This document shows, one piece after another, positions 18,572-28,171 of a stretch of 64,000 nt of DNA; position 1 is the stretch's first letter, and the number at the start of each line of letters is the position of its first letter. The notes under the pieces were generated by a model. That model was given only the letters and a program-made list of their open reading frames with translations. It searched no databases and had not been told where the DNA came from. Source of the stretch: Clostridia bacterium (GTDB lineage Bacteria > Bacillota > Clostridia > UBA1381); the NCBI GenBank assembly GCA_017415105.1, contig JAFQJD010000018.1, positions 1-64,000 of the forward strand. Reading direction: 5' to 3'. The position numbers were made by a program, and so were the translations under genes.

Positions 18572-19599
18572 TAGATTTAAAAGATTTTGAATTTTACGAG
18601 CTTGAAGAATTTATTCTTGGACTTGGCGAAAAAAAGTTTCGTACAGCACAGATTTTCAAGTGGTTGCATCTTGGCGTTACAGACTATGACGAAATGACCG
18701 ATATTTCCAAAAGCTTTCGTGATAAGCTCAAAGAAATCAGCTGCGTTTCAACTCTTGAAATTGAACAGAAGCTTGTTTCAAAGCTCGACGGCACAGTAAA
18801 ATATCTGTTCAGACTGCCTGACGGGAATTGTATTGAGAGTGTGGTTATGCGATATCATCACGGACTTACAATCTGCATTTCATCACAGGTTGGATGCCGT
18901 ATGGGTTGCAGATTTTGTGCATCAACAATAGGCGGACTTTACCGTTCACTTACGGCAGGCGAGATATTGAATCAGGTAATATTCGCACAGAAGGATCTGG
19001 GCGAGCGAATTTCAAATATTGTACTTATGGGCATAGGAGAGCCACTTGATAACTATGACAATGTTATTAAATTTCTCCGTAACGTAAACCATGAAAAGGG
19101 AATAAATATAGGTTTAAGACACATAACGCTTTCTACCTGCGGTGTTGTGCCGGGTATATACAAGCTTGCAGAAGAGGATATGCCGATAACACTTACGATT
19201 TCACTGCACGCACCAAATGACAAAATACGTGACTCTATAATGCCTGTCAATCATAAGTATAAAATGGACGAGCTTTTAAAGGCTTGTGAGCATTATAAAA
19301 ATACTACCGGCAGACGTTTGAGCTTTGAGTATTCGCTTATAAGCGGTGTCAATGACAGCAAGGAAAATGCACAGGAGCTTGCCAAAAAGATAAAGCCTTT
19401 AGGTGCACACGTTAACCTTATACCTGTAAATAAGGTAGAAGAACGTGAATATAAAAAGGGTACAAAAGACGAGATAAACTCTTTTTTAAAGCATCTTACC
19501 AGTTACGGTGTAAACGCTACTATAAGGCGTGAATTAGGTGCTGATATATCCGCATCATGCGGACAATTGAGAAAGAAATCTGCAAATATTTCAGAATGA
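18568..19599 (+). CDS. rlmN: Dual-specificity 23S rRNA A2503/tRNA A37 C2-methyltransferase
   Basis: This 343-aa radical SAM enzyme has the CxxxCxxC cluster motif in GCRMGCRFCAST (near residue 110), the preceding QVG, the GIGEPLDNY motif, and the late catalytic cysteine in ADISASCGQL. These match RlmN. Cfr, a resistance relative, is also a member of the family, but the core-operon context between rsmB and stp supports RlmN. Confidence 0.95.
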   Translation: MIDLKDFEFYELEEFILGLGEKKFRTAQIFKWLHLGVTDYDEMTDISKSFRDKLKEISCVSTLEIEQKLVSKLDGTVKYLFRLPDGNCIESVVMRYHHGLTICISSQVGCRMGCRFCASTIGGLYRSLTAGEILNQVIFAQKDLGERISNIVLMGIGEPLDNYDNVIKFLRNVNHEKGINIGLRHITLSTCGVVPGIYKLAEEDMPITLTISLHAPNDKIRDSIMPVNHKYKMDELLKACEHYKNTTGRRLSFEYSLISGVNDSKENAQELAKKIKPLGAHVNLIPVNKVEEREYKKGTKDEINSFLKHLTSYGVNATIRRELGADISASCGQLRKKSANISE

Positions 19600-19613
19600 A
19601 AGGGGTGTAGAGC

Positions 19614-20348
19614 TTGAGAATAGAAGCATTAACCGATGTGGGAAAAGTGCGGAAAATAAACGAAGACAGCTTTGGAAAAGAAGTCTGTGACAGCTATTCA
19701 TATGCAATAGTTGCCGACGGTATGGGCGGCCATCTTGCAGGTGAAGTAGCAAGTAGAATGGCTGTTGAAATCATAAAGAAATACATTGAAGAAAATGTAA
19801 AAGACGGGCTTGACCACTTCCAGGTAAAAGAACAGTTAATACAGGCATTCAAGAAAGCGAATGAGGAGATATATAAATACTCCTGTGAAAACGAAAGTGT
19901 AATGGGAATGGGTACAACCGCCACGATATGTATGGTTCGTAAGGGATTTCTCATATACGCACACGTAGGTGATTCTCGTGCATATACAATCGGAAAAAAG
20001 ATAAAGCAGATAACAAACGACCATTCGTATGTACAGGAGCTTGTTAAGCTCGGACAGATAACTCCAGAGGAGGCAAAGGTACATCCGAGACGTAATTATA
20101 TAACACGTGCAATGGGTGTTGAGGAGTCTGTAAAGGCGGATGCCGGTATAAAAACATATAAAGGTGAGAAAATACTTATCTGTTCTGACGGTCTGCACGG
20201 AAAGATGGAGGATGCAGAACTGTTCGGACTGATTTCAAAAAAACCGGCAAAGAATTGTGTAGATGAACTGATAAAGCTTGCGAACAAACGCGGCGGTGAA
20301 GATAATATAACCGCAGTTATAATGGAAGGAGATACGAGTGATGCATAA
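19614..20348 (+). CDS. stp: PP2C-type Ser/Thr protein phosphatase
   Basis: This 244-aa metal-dependent phosphatase reverses phosphorylation by the adjacent kinase. Seen: TDVGKVRKINEDSF, VADGMGGHLAGEVAS, the HVGDSRAY motif, TNDHSYVQELV, LICSDGLHG and GGEDNITAVI, covering the conserved PP2C aspartates. The start is TTG at 19614 with AAAGGGG upstream. It overlaps prkC, the standard stp-prkC arrangement of Firmicutes. Confidence 0.94.
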   Translation: MRIEALTDVGKVRKINEDSFGKEVCDSYSYAIVADGMGGHLAGEVASRMAVEIIKKYIEENVKDGLDHFQVKEQLIQAFKKANEEIYKYSCENESVMGMGTTATICMVRKGFLIYAHVGDSRAYTIGKKIKQITNDHSYVQELVKLGQITPEEAKVHPRRNYITRAMGVEESVKADAGIKTYKGEKILICSDGLHGKMEDAELFGLISKKPAKNCVDELIKLANKRGGEDNITAVIMEGDTSDA

Positions 20349-22125
20349 TACTGAGAAGCTTATGGGTATGACCCTTAATGACAGATATGAAATCCTTGAA
20401 AAAATCGGTACGGGCGGTATGGCTCTTGTTTACAAGGCCCACGATAACGTGCTTGACCGTGATGTGGCTATCAAGGTACTGCGTGAAGCATTTGATAACG
20501 AAAGCAGTATAGTTTCAAACTTTATAAAAGAAGCACGTTCGTCTGCAAGTCTTGTGCATCCGAATGTTGTTTCGGTTTACGATGTATCCCAGCACGAAGA
20601 TTTCTATTATATGGTAATGGAGCTCGTTGACGGAAAAACACTAAAGGAATACATAAAGAAAAATCCGCGTCTGCCGTGGCAGGAGGCGTGTAATTATGCT
20701 ATACAGATAGGTCAGGGTATACAGGCGGCACACGAGCGTAATATAATCCACCGTGATATAAAGCCGCAGAATATTATTATGGACCCTGCAAACACCTTAA
20801 AAGTAACGGATTTTGGTATAGCAAAAGCAGTTGAGGGAGATAAAGCAATAGCCGGCGGAACTGCAATGGGCAGTGTGCATTACATCTCACCTGAGCAGGC
20901 ACGTGGCGGATTTACGGATTTCCGTTCGGATATATATTCACTGGGCGTTGTGCTTTACGAGATGCTTGCGGGCAGAGTTCCGTTTGACGGTGACAATCCG
21001 ACATCGGTAGCACTTATGCATATCGAAGAGGAAGCTGTAAATGTTAAGTGCGTTAATATGGACGTGCCTTCAGACCTTGCATATGTTACAATGAAGGCTA
21101 TGCACCGTGAACCGGGCAGACGTTATCAGTGTATGGACGAATTTCTAAACGACTTACGTGCAGTTCTTGCGGATGAAAATTTACCGTCGCTTGAACGTGA
21201 ACGCCGTATGGGCATTGAATTTGATACAGAACCCGATTGTGGAGAAAAAGCTGAAAAGACAGTAAACGAACGTGAAATGCGTGTCCGTGAAAAGGGAAAG
21301 GAAAAGGTTAAAAAGAAAAAGGCAGAGCGTAACGCAATACTGCTTGCTTTTGCTACAGCATTGGCACTTGTACTTATAATAGCCGGAGTGATTCTGCTTG
21401 TTGCAAATCCGTTCTCAAAAACAGTTCCTGATCTTGTAAATATGACGATAGACGCCGCAGAAAACGAGGCACAACGTCACGGCTACAGCATAGAGTATGA
21501 ATACACATATTCTGACACTGTTCCGAAGGACACTGTAATATCACAGCTTCCGTCTGCAGGTGAGGAGCTTGATAAGCACGAGAAAATAAAGATTTCCGTA
21601 TCAATGGGTGCAACCGGCGGAAAAATTGAGGTGCCGGATGTGAAAGGGCTTCCGCTTGAAGATGCAAAGGAAGAAATCGAAGCACTTATGCTTATATGTG
21701 ATGTTGAGTTTATTGAAAGTAATAAGGAAGCAGGTATAGTAGTGCGTCAGACACCGTCTAAGGGTACACATATGAATCCGGCAGGTAAGGTTAAATTGTA
21801 TGTAAGCTCCGGCCCGGAAGAAACACCGGCAGTAGAAACACAAAAGCCTCAGGAGGAAGAACCGGACGAGCCTGAAGCAACAGAAAATGTATCAGACAGT
21901 GGCTCATCCGCTACAGTAACGTCTAAAATGTATTCTGTAAAGATTCCTGACAAAACAGGTGAAATGGTACACATAAAGATTGTTGCAAACGGCAATGTCC
22001 TGCACGATAGTACACATTCAAAGAGTGAGGGCAAGGTTGTTCAGGAAATTTCCGGTTCCGGAAGTGTCAAAGTGCAAACCTATATTGACGGCGTTCTCAC
22101 AAACGAAGAAAGCCTGAGCTTCTGA
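20341..22125 (+). CDS. prkC: Membrane Ser/Thr protein kinase with PASTA repeats
   Basis: This 594-aa kinase senses cell-wall fragments or muropeptides and phosphorylates cytoplasmic targets. The kinase domain is about residues 15-275, with GTGGMALVY, AIKVL (K45), HRDIKPQNI, DFGIAKA and SPEQARGG. A juxtamembrane basic region and one transmembrane helix (about 330-352) follow. Outside are two PASTA repeats (about 357-425 and 428-495, VPDLVNMTIDAAENEA and VPDVKGLPLEDAKEE), an acidic linker, and a 75-residue C-terminal beta domain. Two PASTA units is low compared with the three or more common in relatives. An in-frame GTG at 20338 precedes the ATG; GGAAGGA spacing favours the ATG. Confidence 0.93.
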   Translation: MHNTEKLMGMTLNDRYEILEKIGTGGMALVYKAHDNVLDRDVAIKVLREAFDNESSIVSNFIKEARSSASLVHPNVVSVYDVSQHEDFYYMVMELVDGKTLKEYIKKNPRLPWQEACNYAIQIGQGIQAAHERNIIHRDIKPQNIIMDPANTLKVTDFGIAKAVEGDKAIAGGTAMGSVHYISPEQARGGFTDFRSDIYSLGVVLYEMLAGRVPFDGDNPTSVALMHIEEEAVNVKCVNMDVPSDLAYVTMKAMHREPGRRYQCMDEFLNDLRAVLADENLPSLERERRMGIEFDTEPDCGEKAEKTVNEREMRVREKGKEKVKKKKAERNAILLAFATALALVLIIAGVILLVANPFSKTVPDLVNMTIDAAENEAQRHGYSIEYEYTYSDTVPKDTVISQLPSAGEELDKHEKIKISVSMGATGGKIEVPDVKGLPLEDAKEEIEALMLICDVEFIESNKEAGIVVRQTPSKGTHMNPAGKVKLYVSSGPEETPAVETQKPQEEEPDEPEATENVSDSGSSATVTSKMYSVKIPDKTGEMVHIKIVANGNVLHDSTHSKSEGKVVQEISGSGSVKVQTYIDGVLTNEESLSF

Positions 22126-22126
22126 T

Positions 22127-22987
22127 ATGCGGGGAAAGATATATAAGGGTATAGGCGGTTTCTATTATGTTGCCACAGATACCGGTGAAATAATTGAGTG
22201 TAAGGCACGCGGTAAGTTCAGAAAGGAACATATTATTCCTATAATCGGTGATGATGTTGAAATTGAGGTCAAAAACGGTAAAGGTTCAATTACAGAGATT
22301 TATGAACGCAAGAACAGCCTTATACGACCGGCAGTAGCCAATATTGACATTATAGTTGTAGTGGTTGCGGCAAAGGATCCTGATCCTGCAACATTCGTAA
22401 CTGACAAGATGCTTGTTAATGCAGAAATAAACGGTATTGAGGCGGTTGTTTGCATTAACAAAACTGACCTTGCCCAAAATGCAGAGCTTAAAGGAATTTA
22501 TGAGAGGTCAGGCTATAAAACATTATGTGTTTCAGCTACGGAAAAAGACGGGCTTGATGAACTTTTTGAGATAATTAAAGGGAAAACTGCGGCATTTGCA
22601 GGTGTCAGCGGTGTCGGAAAATCAACACTGCTTTCGCATATAACCGGAATTGATCTTGAAACAGGCGAGGTATCAGACAAAATCAGCCGTGGCAGACATA
22701 CAACACGTCACGTTGAACTGTTTAAGGTCGCAGGTGGTGGATATGTACTTGACACCCCGGGATTTTCATCGGTGGAAACCGAGGATATAACTGCAGAAGA
22801 GCTTGAGGAATGTTTCCCTGAAATACGTGATATTTCAGGGGGTTGCAGATTCCGTGGATGTGCTCATCTTGAAGAGCCCGACTGTGCTGTGAAGATTGCA
22901 GTTGAAAATGGTACAATTCCGCAATCAAGATATGAATCATATAAAGAATTATACGAGATACAACGAGGTAAAAAACAATGGAAATAA
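22127..22987 (+). CDS. rsgA: Ribosome small subunit-dependent GTPase A
   Basis: This 286-aa circularly permuted GTPase helps mature the 30S subunit. It has an N-terminal OB fold, then the G4 motif CINKTDLA before G1 (GVSGVGKSTL) and G3 (LDTPGFSS), which is the permuted order. The C-terminal zinc knuckle is CRFRGCAHLEEPDC. It begins 1 bp after prkC and overlaps rpe by 10 bp. Confidence 0.95.
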   Translation: MRGKIYKGIGGFYYVATDTGEIIECKARGKFRKEHIIPIIGDDVEIEVKNGKGSITEIYERKNSLIRPAVANIDIIVVVVAAKDPDPATFVTDKMLVNAEINGIEAVVCINKTDLAQNAELKGIYERSGYKTLCVSATEKDGLDELFEIIKGKTAAFAGVSGVGKSTLLSHITGIDLETGEVSDKISRGRHTTRHVELFKVAGGGYVLDTPGFSSVETEDITAEELEECFPEIRDISGGCRFRGCAHLEEPDCAVKIAVENGTIPQSRYESYKELYEIQRGKKQWK

Positions 22988-23628
22988 TACTGTCACCGTC
23001 GCTTTTAGCGGCAGATTTCGGTAAGCTTGCCGAGCAAATCAAAGAAGCGGAAAAAGCAGGTGCAAAGTTCTTGCATCTTGATGTTATGGACGGAATCTTT
23101 GTGCCGAACATCAGCTTTGGTTTGCCCGTTATAGAAGCGCTTCGTAAATATACAGATATGGTTTTTGATGTTCATCTTATGATAACAGAGCCTGAGCGTT
23201 ACATTGAAAGGTTCATTGATGCAGGTGCGGATATTGTAACATTTCATGCCGAGGCGACGGAAAAAATTGATGAATGTATAGAAATTATCCATAACCGTAA
23301 AAAGAAGGCAGGTCTTGCAATAAGCCCGAAAACGCCGGCAGATGTGGTTTATCCGTATCTTAGTAAACTTGACATGGTGTTATGTATGACAGTTGAGCCG
23401 GGATATGGCGGACAGAAATATATGCCCGATATGGAACCTAAAATTGCGGCTGTAAGAGAAAAGGCAGGCAAGGATATGCTTCTTGAGGTTGACGGCGGAA
23501 TAGGTGCAAAGAACATAATGGCACCGGTTAATGCCGGAGCGAATGTGATTGTTGCGGGTACTGCTGTCTTTGGTGGAAAGATCAGCGAAAATGTTACGGA
23601 GATACTTAAAACATGCGGGCAGTTATAA
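22978..23628 (+). CDS. rpe: Ribulose-phosphate 3-epimerase
   Basis: This 216-aa TIM-barrel enzyme interconverts ribulose 5-phosphate and xylulose 5-phosphate. Seen: SPSLLAADFG, HLDVMDGIFVPNI, FDVHLMI, VEPGYGGQ and LEVDGGIG, covering the catalytic aspartates and metal-binding histidines. It overlaps both neighbours, so the rsgA-rpe-thiN genes are tightly coupled. Confidence 0.95.
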   Translation: MEIILSPSLLAADFGKLAEQIKEAEKAGAKFLHLDVMDGIFVPNISFGLPVIEALRKYTDMVFDVHLMITEPERYIERFIDAGADIVTFHAEATEKIDECIEIIHNRKKKAGLAISPKTPADVVYPYLSKLDMVLCMTVEPGYGGQKYMPDMEPKIAAVREKAGKDMLLEVDGGIGAKNIMAPVNAGANVIVAGTAVFGGKISENVTEILKTCGQL

Positions 23629-24218
23629 TCGGTAACGGCGAAATACGTGATTATACATATATTAAAACCTTCTTAAAGCCGGATGATTTTATAATCTGTG
23701 CTGACGGAGGGTTAAGACACGTTAAAGGCCTTGGTGTGGATGCAGATATTGCAATAGGTGATTTTGATTCCTGTGAAAAGTCGGAGGATGTTAAAAGCAT
23801 CACTTTTCCGACTCATAAAAATCTGACCGACGGCGAAATTGCAGTGGACTATGCAATTGAAAACGGATATACTGAAATATTGCTTCTTGCTATGACCGGA
23901 ACACGCCTTGACCATACCTTTACAAATATATTCCAGCTTGCAAAGCAGGGAAATATAACACTTATAGACGATAATAACGAGGTTTATGTTATTAAAGACA
24001 GCATAACATTAAAAGGAAAAAAAGGAAAAACAATGTCTGTTATTCCTGTGTTTTCTGACCTTTGCGGTGTGACTGCAACAGGTGTTTATTATCCGCTTAA
24101 TAATGATACACTCTCTTTTGGCGAGGGCAGGGGTAACAGTAATGTGATAACAGACGATTTATGTACCGTTTCAGTTAAAAGCGGAACAGGAATAATTTTT
24201 ATAAACAACGGAGATTAA
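23613..24218 (+). CDS. thiN: Thiamine pyrophosphokinase
   Basis: This 201-aa enzyme converts thiamine to thiamine pyrophosphate with ATP. Seen: ICADGGLRHV, ADIAIGDFDS, the THKNLTDGEIAVDYAI stretch, and TGTRLDHTFTNI. The C-terminal beta domain has the expected length. It overlaps rpe by 16 bp and precedes the cysteine desulfurase by 1 bp. Confidence 0.93.
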   Translation: MRAVIIGNGEIRDYTYIKTFLKPDDFIICADGGLRHVKGLGVDADIAIGDFDSCEKSEDVKSITFPTHKNLTDGEIAVDYAIENGYTEILLLAMTGTRLDHTFTNIFQLAKQGNITLIDDNNEVYVIKDSITLKGKKGKTMSVIPVFSDLCGVTATGVYYPLNNDTLSFGEGRGNSNVITDDLCTVSVKSGTGIIFINNGD

Positions 24219-24219
24219 A

Positions 24220-25347
24220 ATGGTATATTTGGATAATGCGGCAACAACTAAACCGTCCGAAAAAGCGGCAGAAGCTATGTTACAGGCAGTTACGGAGTAT
24301 GCAAATCCATCATCTTTACACTGTGCCGGACTTCGTGCAGAAAAGCTTATTACTGCATCACGTGATAATATAGCAAGAATACTTGGCGTAAACGGCAACG
24401 ATATCTATTTCACATCAGGCGGTACAGAGGCAAACAATCTTGCAATTTTCGGTACTGCAGATGCACTGAAAAAACGTGGCAGACGCATAATAACTTCAAA
24501 AATTGAACATCCGTCTGTGCTTGAGGCGTTTAAAAAGCTTGAAAAAGACGGATTTGATGTCGTATATACCGGCGTATTACCTGACGGAACAATTGACCTT
24601 GATGCTTTTTCGCAGGCTGTTTCTGAAGATACTATTCTTGTAAGCGTAATGCACGTTAACAACGAAACCGGTGTGATACAGCCCATTGAGAAAATTTCAA
24701 AAATTGTACGCGAAACGGCAAAAAACTGTATAATCCACTGCGACTGTGTGCAGTCTTTCGGAAAAATTCCGGTTAAGCCCGAGCAGATGGGTGTTGATAT
24801 GATAAGTATCAGTGCACATAAAATCCACGGCTTTAAAGGATGCGGTGCGTTATATACAAAAAACCGTCGCATAAACCCTGTATTTTACGGTGGTGAACAG
24901 CAAAATGAGCTCCGCCCCGGAACAGAAAATACAGGCGGGATACTTGCATTTTCTGCGGCGGCATCTGAATGTGTAATTGATATAAACGAAATGCAGAGAA
25001 AACGTCTGCTTATGGCTGATATACTTATTGATAAGATTGAAGATATTCTTATAAACGGCTCATCTGAACATAATTCGGGAAGTGTATTGAATGTTTCATT
25101 TTTAGGCTTAAAAGCTGAAATACTACTTCATTCGCTTGAAAGACACGAGATTTATGTGTCAACCGGTTCTGCGTGCTCATCACACAAACCGCAGCCAAGC
25201 CACGTGCTTATGGCGATGGGGCTGTCACAGCAGGCAGTAAACGGTGCAATACGCATCAGCTTTTCACAGTATACTACTGATGATGAAATACGTTTCGCAG
25301 CTGAAAAAATTGCAGATGAAGTTAAAACAATACGCAGATATATGTAG
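24220..25347 (+). CDS. Cysteine desulfurase (IscS/NifS family)
   Basis: This 375-aa PLP enzyme takes sulfur from cysteine as a persulfide. Seen: MVYLDNAATTKPS, HVNNETGVIQPI, the PLP lysine in SAHKIHGFKGCGALY (near residue 200), RPGTENTGG, and the catalytic cysteine in STGSACSSHK (near 320). The next gene is thiI, which needs persulfide sulfur for s4U in tRNA. Its most likely role here is a dedicated sulfur donor for ThiI (NifZ/IscS-like). A wider role in Fe-S assembly is possible. Confidence 0.9.
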   Translation: MVYLDNAATTKPSEKAAEAMLQAVTEYANPSSLHCAGLRAEKLITASRDNIARILGVNGNDIYFTSGGTEANNLAIFGTADALKKRGRRIITSKIEHPSVLEAFKKLEKDGFDVVYTGVLPDGTIDLDAFSQAVSEDTILVSVMHVNNETGVIQPIEKISKIVRETAKNCIIHCDCVQSFGKIPVKPEQMGVDMISISAHKIHGFKGCGALYTKNRRINPVFYGGEQQNELRPGTENTGGILAFSAAASECVIDINEMQRKRLLMADILIDKIEDILINGSSEHNSGSVLNVSFLGLKAEILLHSLERHEIYVSTGSACSSHKPQPSHVLMAMGLSQQAVNGAIRISFSQYTTDDEIRFAAEKIADEVKTIRRYM

Positions 25348-25366
25348 CACAGAAAGGGAAATAAAC

Positions 25367-26545
25367 GTGAAAGAGATAATTCTTGCAAAATACGGTGAAA
25401 TAATACTTAAAGGCGGTAACCGTCCGAAATTTGAAAAGCTTTTGATTGACAATATCAAAAATGCGTTAAAAAATGTTGCAGATTTTAAAATATCATTAAG
25501 ACAGGCGACAGTTTATGTTGAAGAATTCGACGAGGACAAGACAGATATTATAGTTGAGAGAATGTCAAAAATTTTCGGACTTGTGTCGGTTACCCGTGCA
25601 GCCGTTTGTGAAAAGTCAATGGATGCTATTAAAGAAACGGCACTTAACTATATAGGCAGTGACCTTGAAAAGCCTGCAAAGTTTAAGGTGGAAGCGAAGC
25701 GTTCAGATAAGGCATTTCCGTTAAACTCCGTCGAGATTTGTATGGAGCTTGGTGGATGGCTTGACGATAAGTTCCCCAACATTGTATGTGATGTCCATAA
25801 TCCCGATATAACCGTAAAGGTTGAAGTGCGTGATGTTGCGGCGTATGTGTATATAGAGCAGAAAAAGGTAAAGGGACAAGGCGGTATGCCAATAGGCTCA
25901 GGCTCAAAGGCGACACTTCTTTTATCAGGCGGTATTGACAGTCCTGTCGCGGGACATATGATTTCAAAACGTGGCGTAACGATTGATGCGGTTAACTTTT
26001 TCTCATTCCCGTATACATCAGACCGTGCAAAGGAAAAGGTTATTTCTCTTACAAAGATACTTGCACAGTATACATCAAAAATAAACCTGTATATTGTTCC
26101 GTTTACGGAAATTCAGTTACAGATACGTGACAATTGTCCGGAGGAACATATGACACTTATTATGCGTCGGTTTATGATGCGTATAACAGAGAAGCTTGCA
26201 CGCCGTAACGGCTCAAAGGCACTTGTTACGGGCGAGTGTGTAGGTCAGGTTGCAAGCCAGACACTTTCAGCCCTTGATGTAACAAATGCGGTTATTGATA
26301 TGCCGGTTCTTCAACCGCTTATTGGTATGGATAAGATTGAGGTTATAAACCGTGCAGAAAAAATCGGAACATATGAAACGTCAATATTGCCGTATGAGGA
26401 TTGCTGTACTGTATTTACTCCAAAGCATCCGACAATCAACCCAAAACGCTCGGCAATTGAAAAAACAGAGAGTGTTCTTGATATAGAAAAGCTTGAAGAA
26501 GAGGCACTTAACGGGGTAGAACTTATCGAGGTTTATCCTGATTAA
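25367..26545 (+). CDS. thiI: tRNA 4-thiouridine synthetase
   Basis: This 392-aa protein places sulfur at U8 of tRNA and can feed thiazole synthesis. It has an N-terminal ferredoxin-like and THUMP region (about 1-165) and a PP-loop ATPase with LLLSGGIDSPVAGHM (near residue 185). No rhodanese domain follows, which is normal for Firmicutes, where the neighbouring desulfurase supplies sulfur. The start is GTG at 25367, supported by AAAGGG at 25353-25358. Longer in-frame starts fall inside the desulfurase gene. Confidence 0.92.
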   Translation: MKEIILAKYGEIILKGGNRPKFEKLLIDNIKNALKNVADFKISLRQATVYVEEFDEDKTDIIVERMSKIFGLVSVTRAAVCEKSMDAIKETALNYIGSDLEKPAKFKVEAKRSDKAFPLNSVEICMELGGWLDDKFPNIVCDVHNPDITVKVEVRDVAAYVYIEQKKVKGQGGMPIGSGSKATLLLSGGIDSPVAGHMISKRGVTIDAVNFFSFPYTSDRAKEKVISLTKILAQYTSKINLYIVPFTEIQLQIRDNCPEEHMTLIMRRFMMRITEKLARRNGSKALVTGECVGQVASQTLSALDVTNAVIDMPVLQPLIGMDKIEVINRAEKIGTYETSILPYEDCCTVFTPKHPTINPKRSAIEKTESVLDIEKLEEEALNGVELIEVYPD

Positions 26546-26563
26546 AAATTTTTAAAAAAAGTA

Positions 26564-26592
26564 TTGACAAGTCATAATTTGTCTGTTATAAT
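26564..26592 (+). promoter_or_regulatory. Perfect sigma-A-type promoter of recA
   Basis: TTGACA (26564-26569), 17-bp spacer, TATAAT (26587-26592): both hexamers match consensus exactly. The predicted transcription start near 26599 lies beside the LexA-like box. Confidence 0.92.
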
Positions 26593-26600
26593 GAAAATAA

Positions 26601-26614
26601 CAAACAGATGTTCG
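26601..26614. promoter_or_regulatory. LexA (SOS) operator at the recA transcription start
   Basis: CAAACAGATGTTCG differs at one position from the Gram-positive SOS box form CGAAC-N4-GTTCG. It begins 8 bp after the -10 box, where LexA binding would block RNA polymerase. lexA itself is not in the window. Confidence 0.8.
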
Positions 26615-26637
26615 TATTAATTAAAGGAGAATTTACA

Positions 26638-27747
26638 ATGGCTAAATCTGATAAAATGTCAAAACCGCCGGTTGAGCGAGTAGTTAGTGAGGAAAAGAAG
26701 AAAGCACTTGATGCAGTGTTCAAGGTGATTGAAAAGGAATACGGCACCGGCTCAATAATGAAGCTTGGTGATACGCAGGTAGCAAGTGTTGATGCTATTC
26801 CGACAGGTTCAATGACACTTGATATGGCACTTGGCGTAGGCGGTATGCCACGTGGCAGAATTATTGAAATTTACGGACCTGAATCATCAGGTAAAACTAC
26901 TGTTGCACTTCACGTTGTAGCAGAAGCACAAAAACGTGGCGGCGAGGCGGCTTTTATAGATGCAGAGCACGCACTTGACCCCGTATATGCACAAAAGCTT
27001 GGCGTTGATATTGACAACTTAATCGTTGCACAGCCCGATACTGGTGAACAGGCTCTTGATATATGTGAGGCACTTGTAAGATCAGGTGCACTTGATGTTA
27101 TCGTAATTGACTCTGTTGCGGCCCTTGTTCCGAAGGCAGAAATTGAGGGCGAGATGGGTGATGCACACGTCGGTCTTTTGGCTCGTCTTATGTCGCAGGC
27201 GTTAAGAAAGCTTACAGCTATTATTTCAAAGTCGGGTACTGCTGTTATATTCATTAACCAGCTACGCGAAAAGGTTGGTGTGATGTACGGTAACCCCGAA
27301 ACAACTCCGGGCGGAAGAGCATTGAAGTTCTTCTCATCGGTACGTCTTGATGTACGCCGTCAGGAACAGCTTAAAAACGGTGCTGAGGTTATTGGTAACC
27401 ACACACGTGTAAAGGTTGTTAAGAACAAGGTTGCACCTCCGTTTAAAGAGGCAGAGTTTGATATCCTTTACGGCGAGGGTATTTCTAAAGAGGGAAATAT
27501 ACTTGACGTTGCAGTAGAGCTTGATATCATTAAGAAGAGCGGTGCATGGTTCAGCTATGACGGAATGAAGATCGGTCAGGGCAGAGATAACGCAAGAAAG
27601 TACCTCAAAGACAATCCGGAATTCTGTGATATGGTTGAAGAAATGGTGCGTAACGGTTTGTCATCAGACGCAGAAGATGGACTTGTTAAAAACAATGAAA
27701 ATACAGAAGTTTTGGAAAATCAATTTGTAAATTCAGACGAAAATTGA
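26638..27747 (+). CDS. recA: Recombinase A
   Basis: This 369-aa ATPase forms filaments on single-stranded DNA, drives homologous strand exchange and triggers LexA self-cleavage. Seen: [10 protein letters not shown], Walker [10 protein letters not shown] (near residue 80), EAALDPVYA-type EHALDPVYA, loop L2 region with [40 protein letters not shown], and [15 protein letters not shown]. The ATG at 26638 follows AAAGGAG; an upstream ATG at 26608 lies inside the operator and is not used. The C-terminal tail (about 350-369) is acidic and variable as usual. Confidence 0.97.
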   Translation: MAKSDKMSKPPVERVVSEEKKKALDAVFKVIEKEYGTGSIMKLGDTQVASVDAIPTGSMTLDMALGVGGMPRGRIIEIYGPESSGKTTVALHVVAEAQKRGGEAAFIDAEHALDPVYAQKLGVDIDNLIVAQPDTGEQALDICEALVRSGALDVIVIDSVAALVPKAEIEGEMGDAHVGLLARLMSQALRKLTAIISKSGTAVIFINQLREKVGVMYGNPETTPGGRALKFFSSVRLDVRRQEQLKNGAEVIGNHTRVKVVKNKVAPPFKEAEFDILYGEGISKEGNILDVAVELDIIKKSGAWFSYDGMKIGQGRDNARKYLKDNPEFCDMVEEMVRNGLSSDAEDGLVKNNENTEVLENQFVNSDEN

Positions 27748-27766
27748 ACAATTTATTAAAAAATCA

Positions 27767-27795
27767 TTGACCTTTAATGAATTTTGGAGTATTCT
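27767..27795 (+). promoter_or_regulatory. Possible promoter of the HPr gene
   Basis: TTGACC (27767-27772) and TATTCT (27790-27795) with a 17-bp spacer, in the gap between recA and the HPr gene. I see no intrinsic terminator after recA, so some read-through is likely. Confidence 0.5.
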
Positions 27796-27830
27796 ATTAT
27801 TAGAATATAATAATATTAGGGGGCGTAACA

Positions 27831-28094
27831 ATGGTTTCAGGTGAAGTAACTGTTAATAACGCGGTTGGACTACATGCAAGACCGGCAACATTTTTTATTC
27901 AGCGTGCCAATTCCTTCAAATCAAGTATTTGGGTTGAAAAAGATGATAGAAAAGTAAATGCAAAGAGTTTGTTGGGTGTTTTATCACTCGGCATAGTTAA
28001 GGGCACTACTATTACTATAATTGCCGACGGAACTGACGATGATGAGGCAGTAAAGACTCTTGTCAGTGTAATTGAGTCTAACTTTACTGAATAA
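27831..28094 (+). CDS. HPr-family phosphocarrier protein
   Basis: This 87-aa protein has the HPr phosphoacceptor histidine in GLHARPATFF (near residue 15) and the regulatory serine in NAKSLLGVLSLG (near 46). Having both sites argues for a working HPr that can be phosphorylated by PTS enzyme I and by HPr kinase, not a Crh, which lacks the histidine. No other PTS genes are in the window. AGGGGG precedes the ATG. A strong terminator separates it from uvrC. Confidence 0.9.
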   Translation: MVSGEVTVNNAVGLHARPATFFIQRANSFKSSIWVEKDDRKVNAKSLLGVLSLGIVKGTTITIIADGTDDDEAVKTLVSVIESNFTE

Positions 28095-28117
28095 TTTTGA
28101 AGATTTAAGCTTCGGAT

Positions 28118-28152
28118 AATAACTCTGCACAGGTTCTGCAGAGTTATTTTTT
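28118..28152 (+). terminator. Intrinsic terminator between the HPr gene and uvrC
   Basis: AATAACTCTGCA (28118-28129) pairs with TGCAGAGTTATT (28137-28148), followed by TTTT. It ends only about 20 bp before the uvrC start, leaving no space for a promoter after it. Confidence 0.9.
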
Positions 28153-28171
28153 CGATACAGGAAGTGATTAT

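Noticed and set aside
18568-19599. Cfr-type resistance methyltransferase
   Set aside because: The gene lies in the conserved rsmB-stp core operon and its motifs fit RlmN; nothing suggests transfer.
27831-28094. Crh-type regulatory protein instead of HPr
   Set aside because: Crh lacks the active-site histidine; here GLHARP with histidine is intact.
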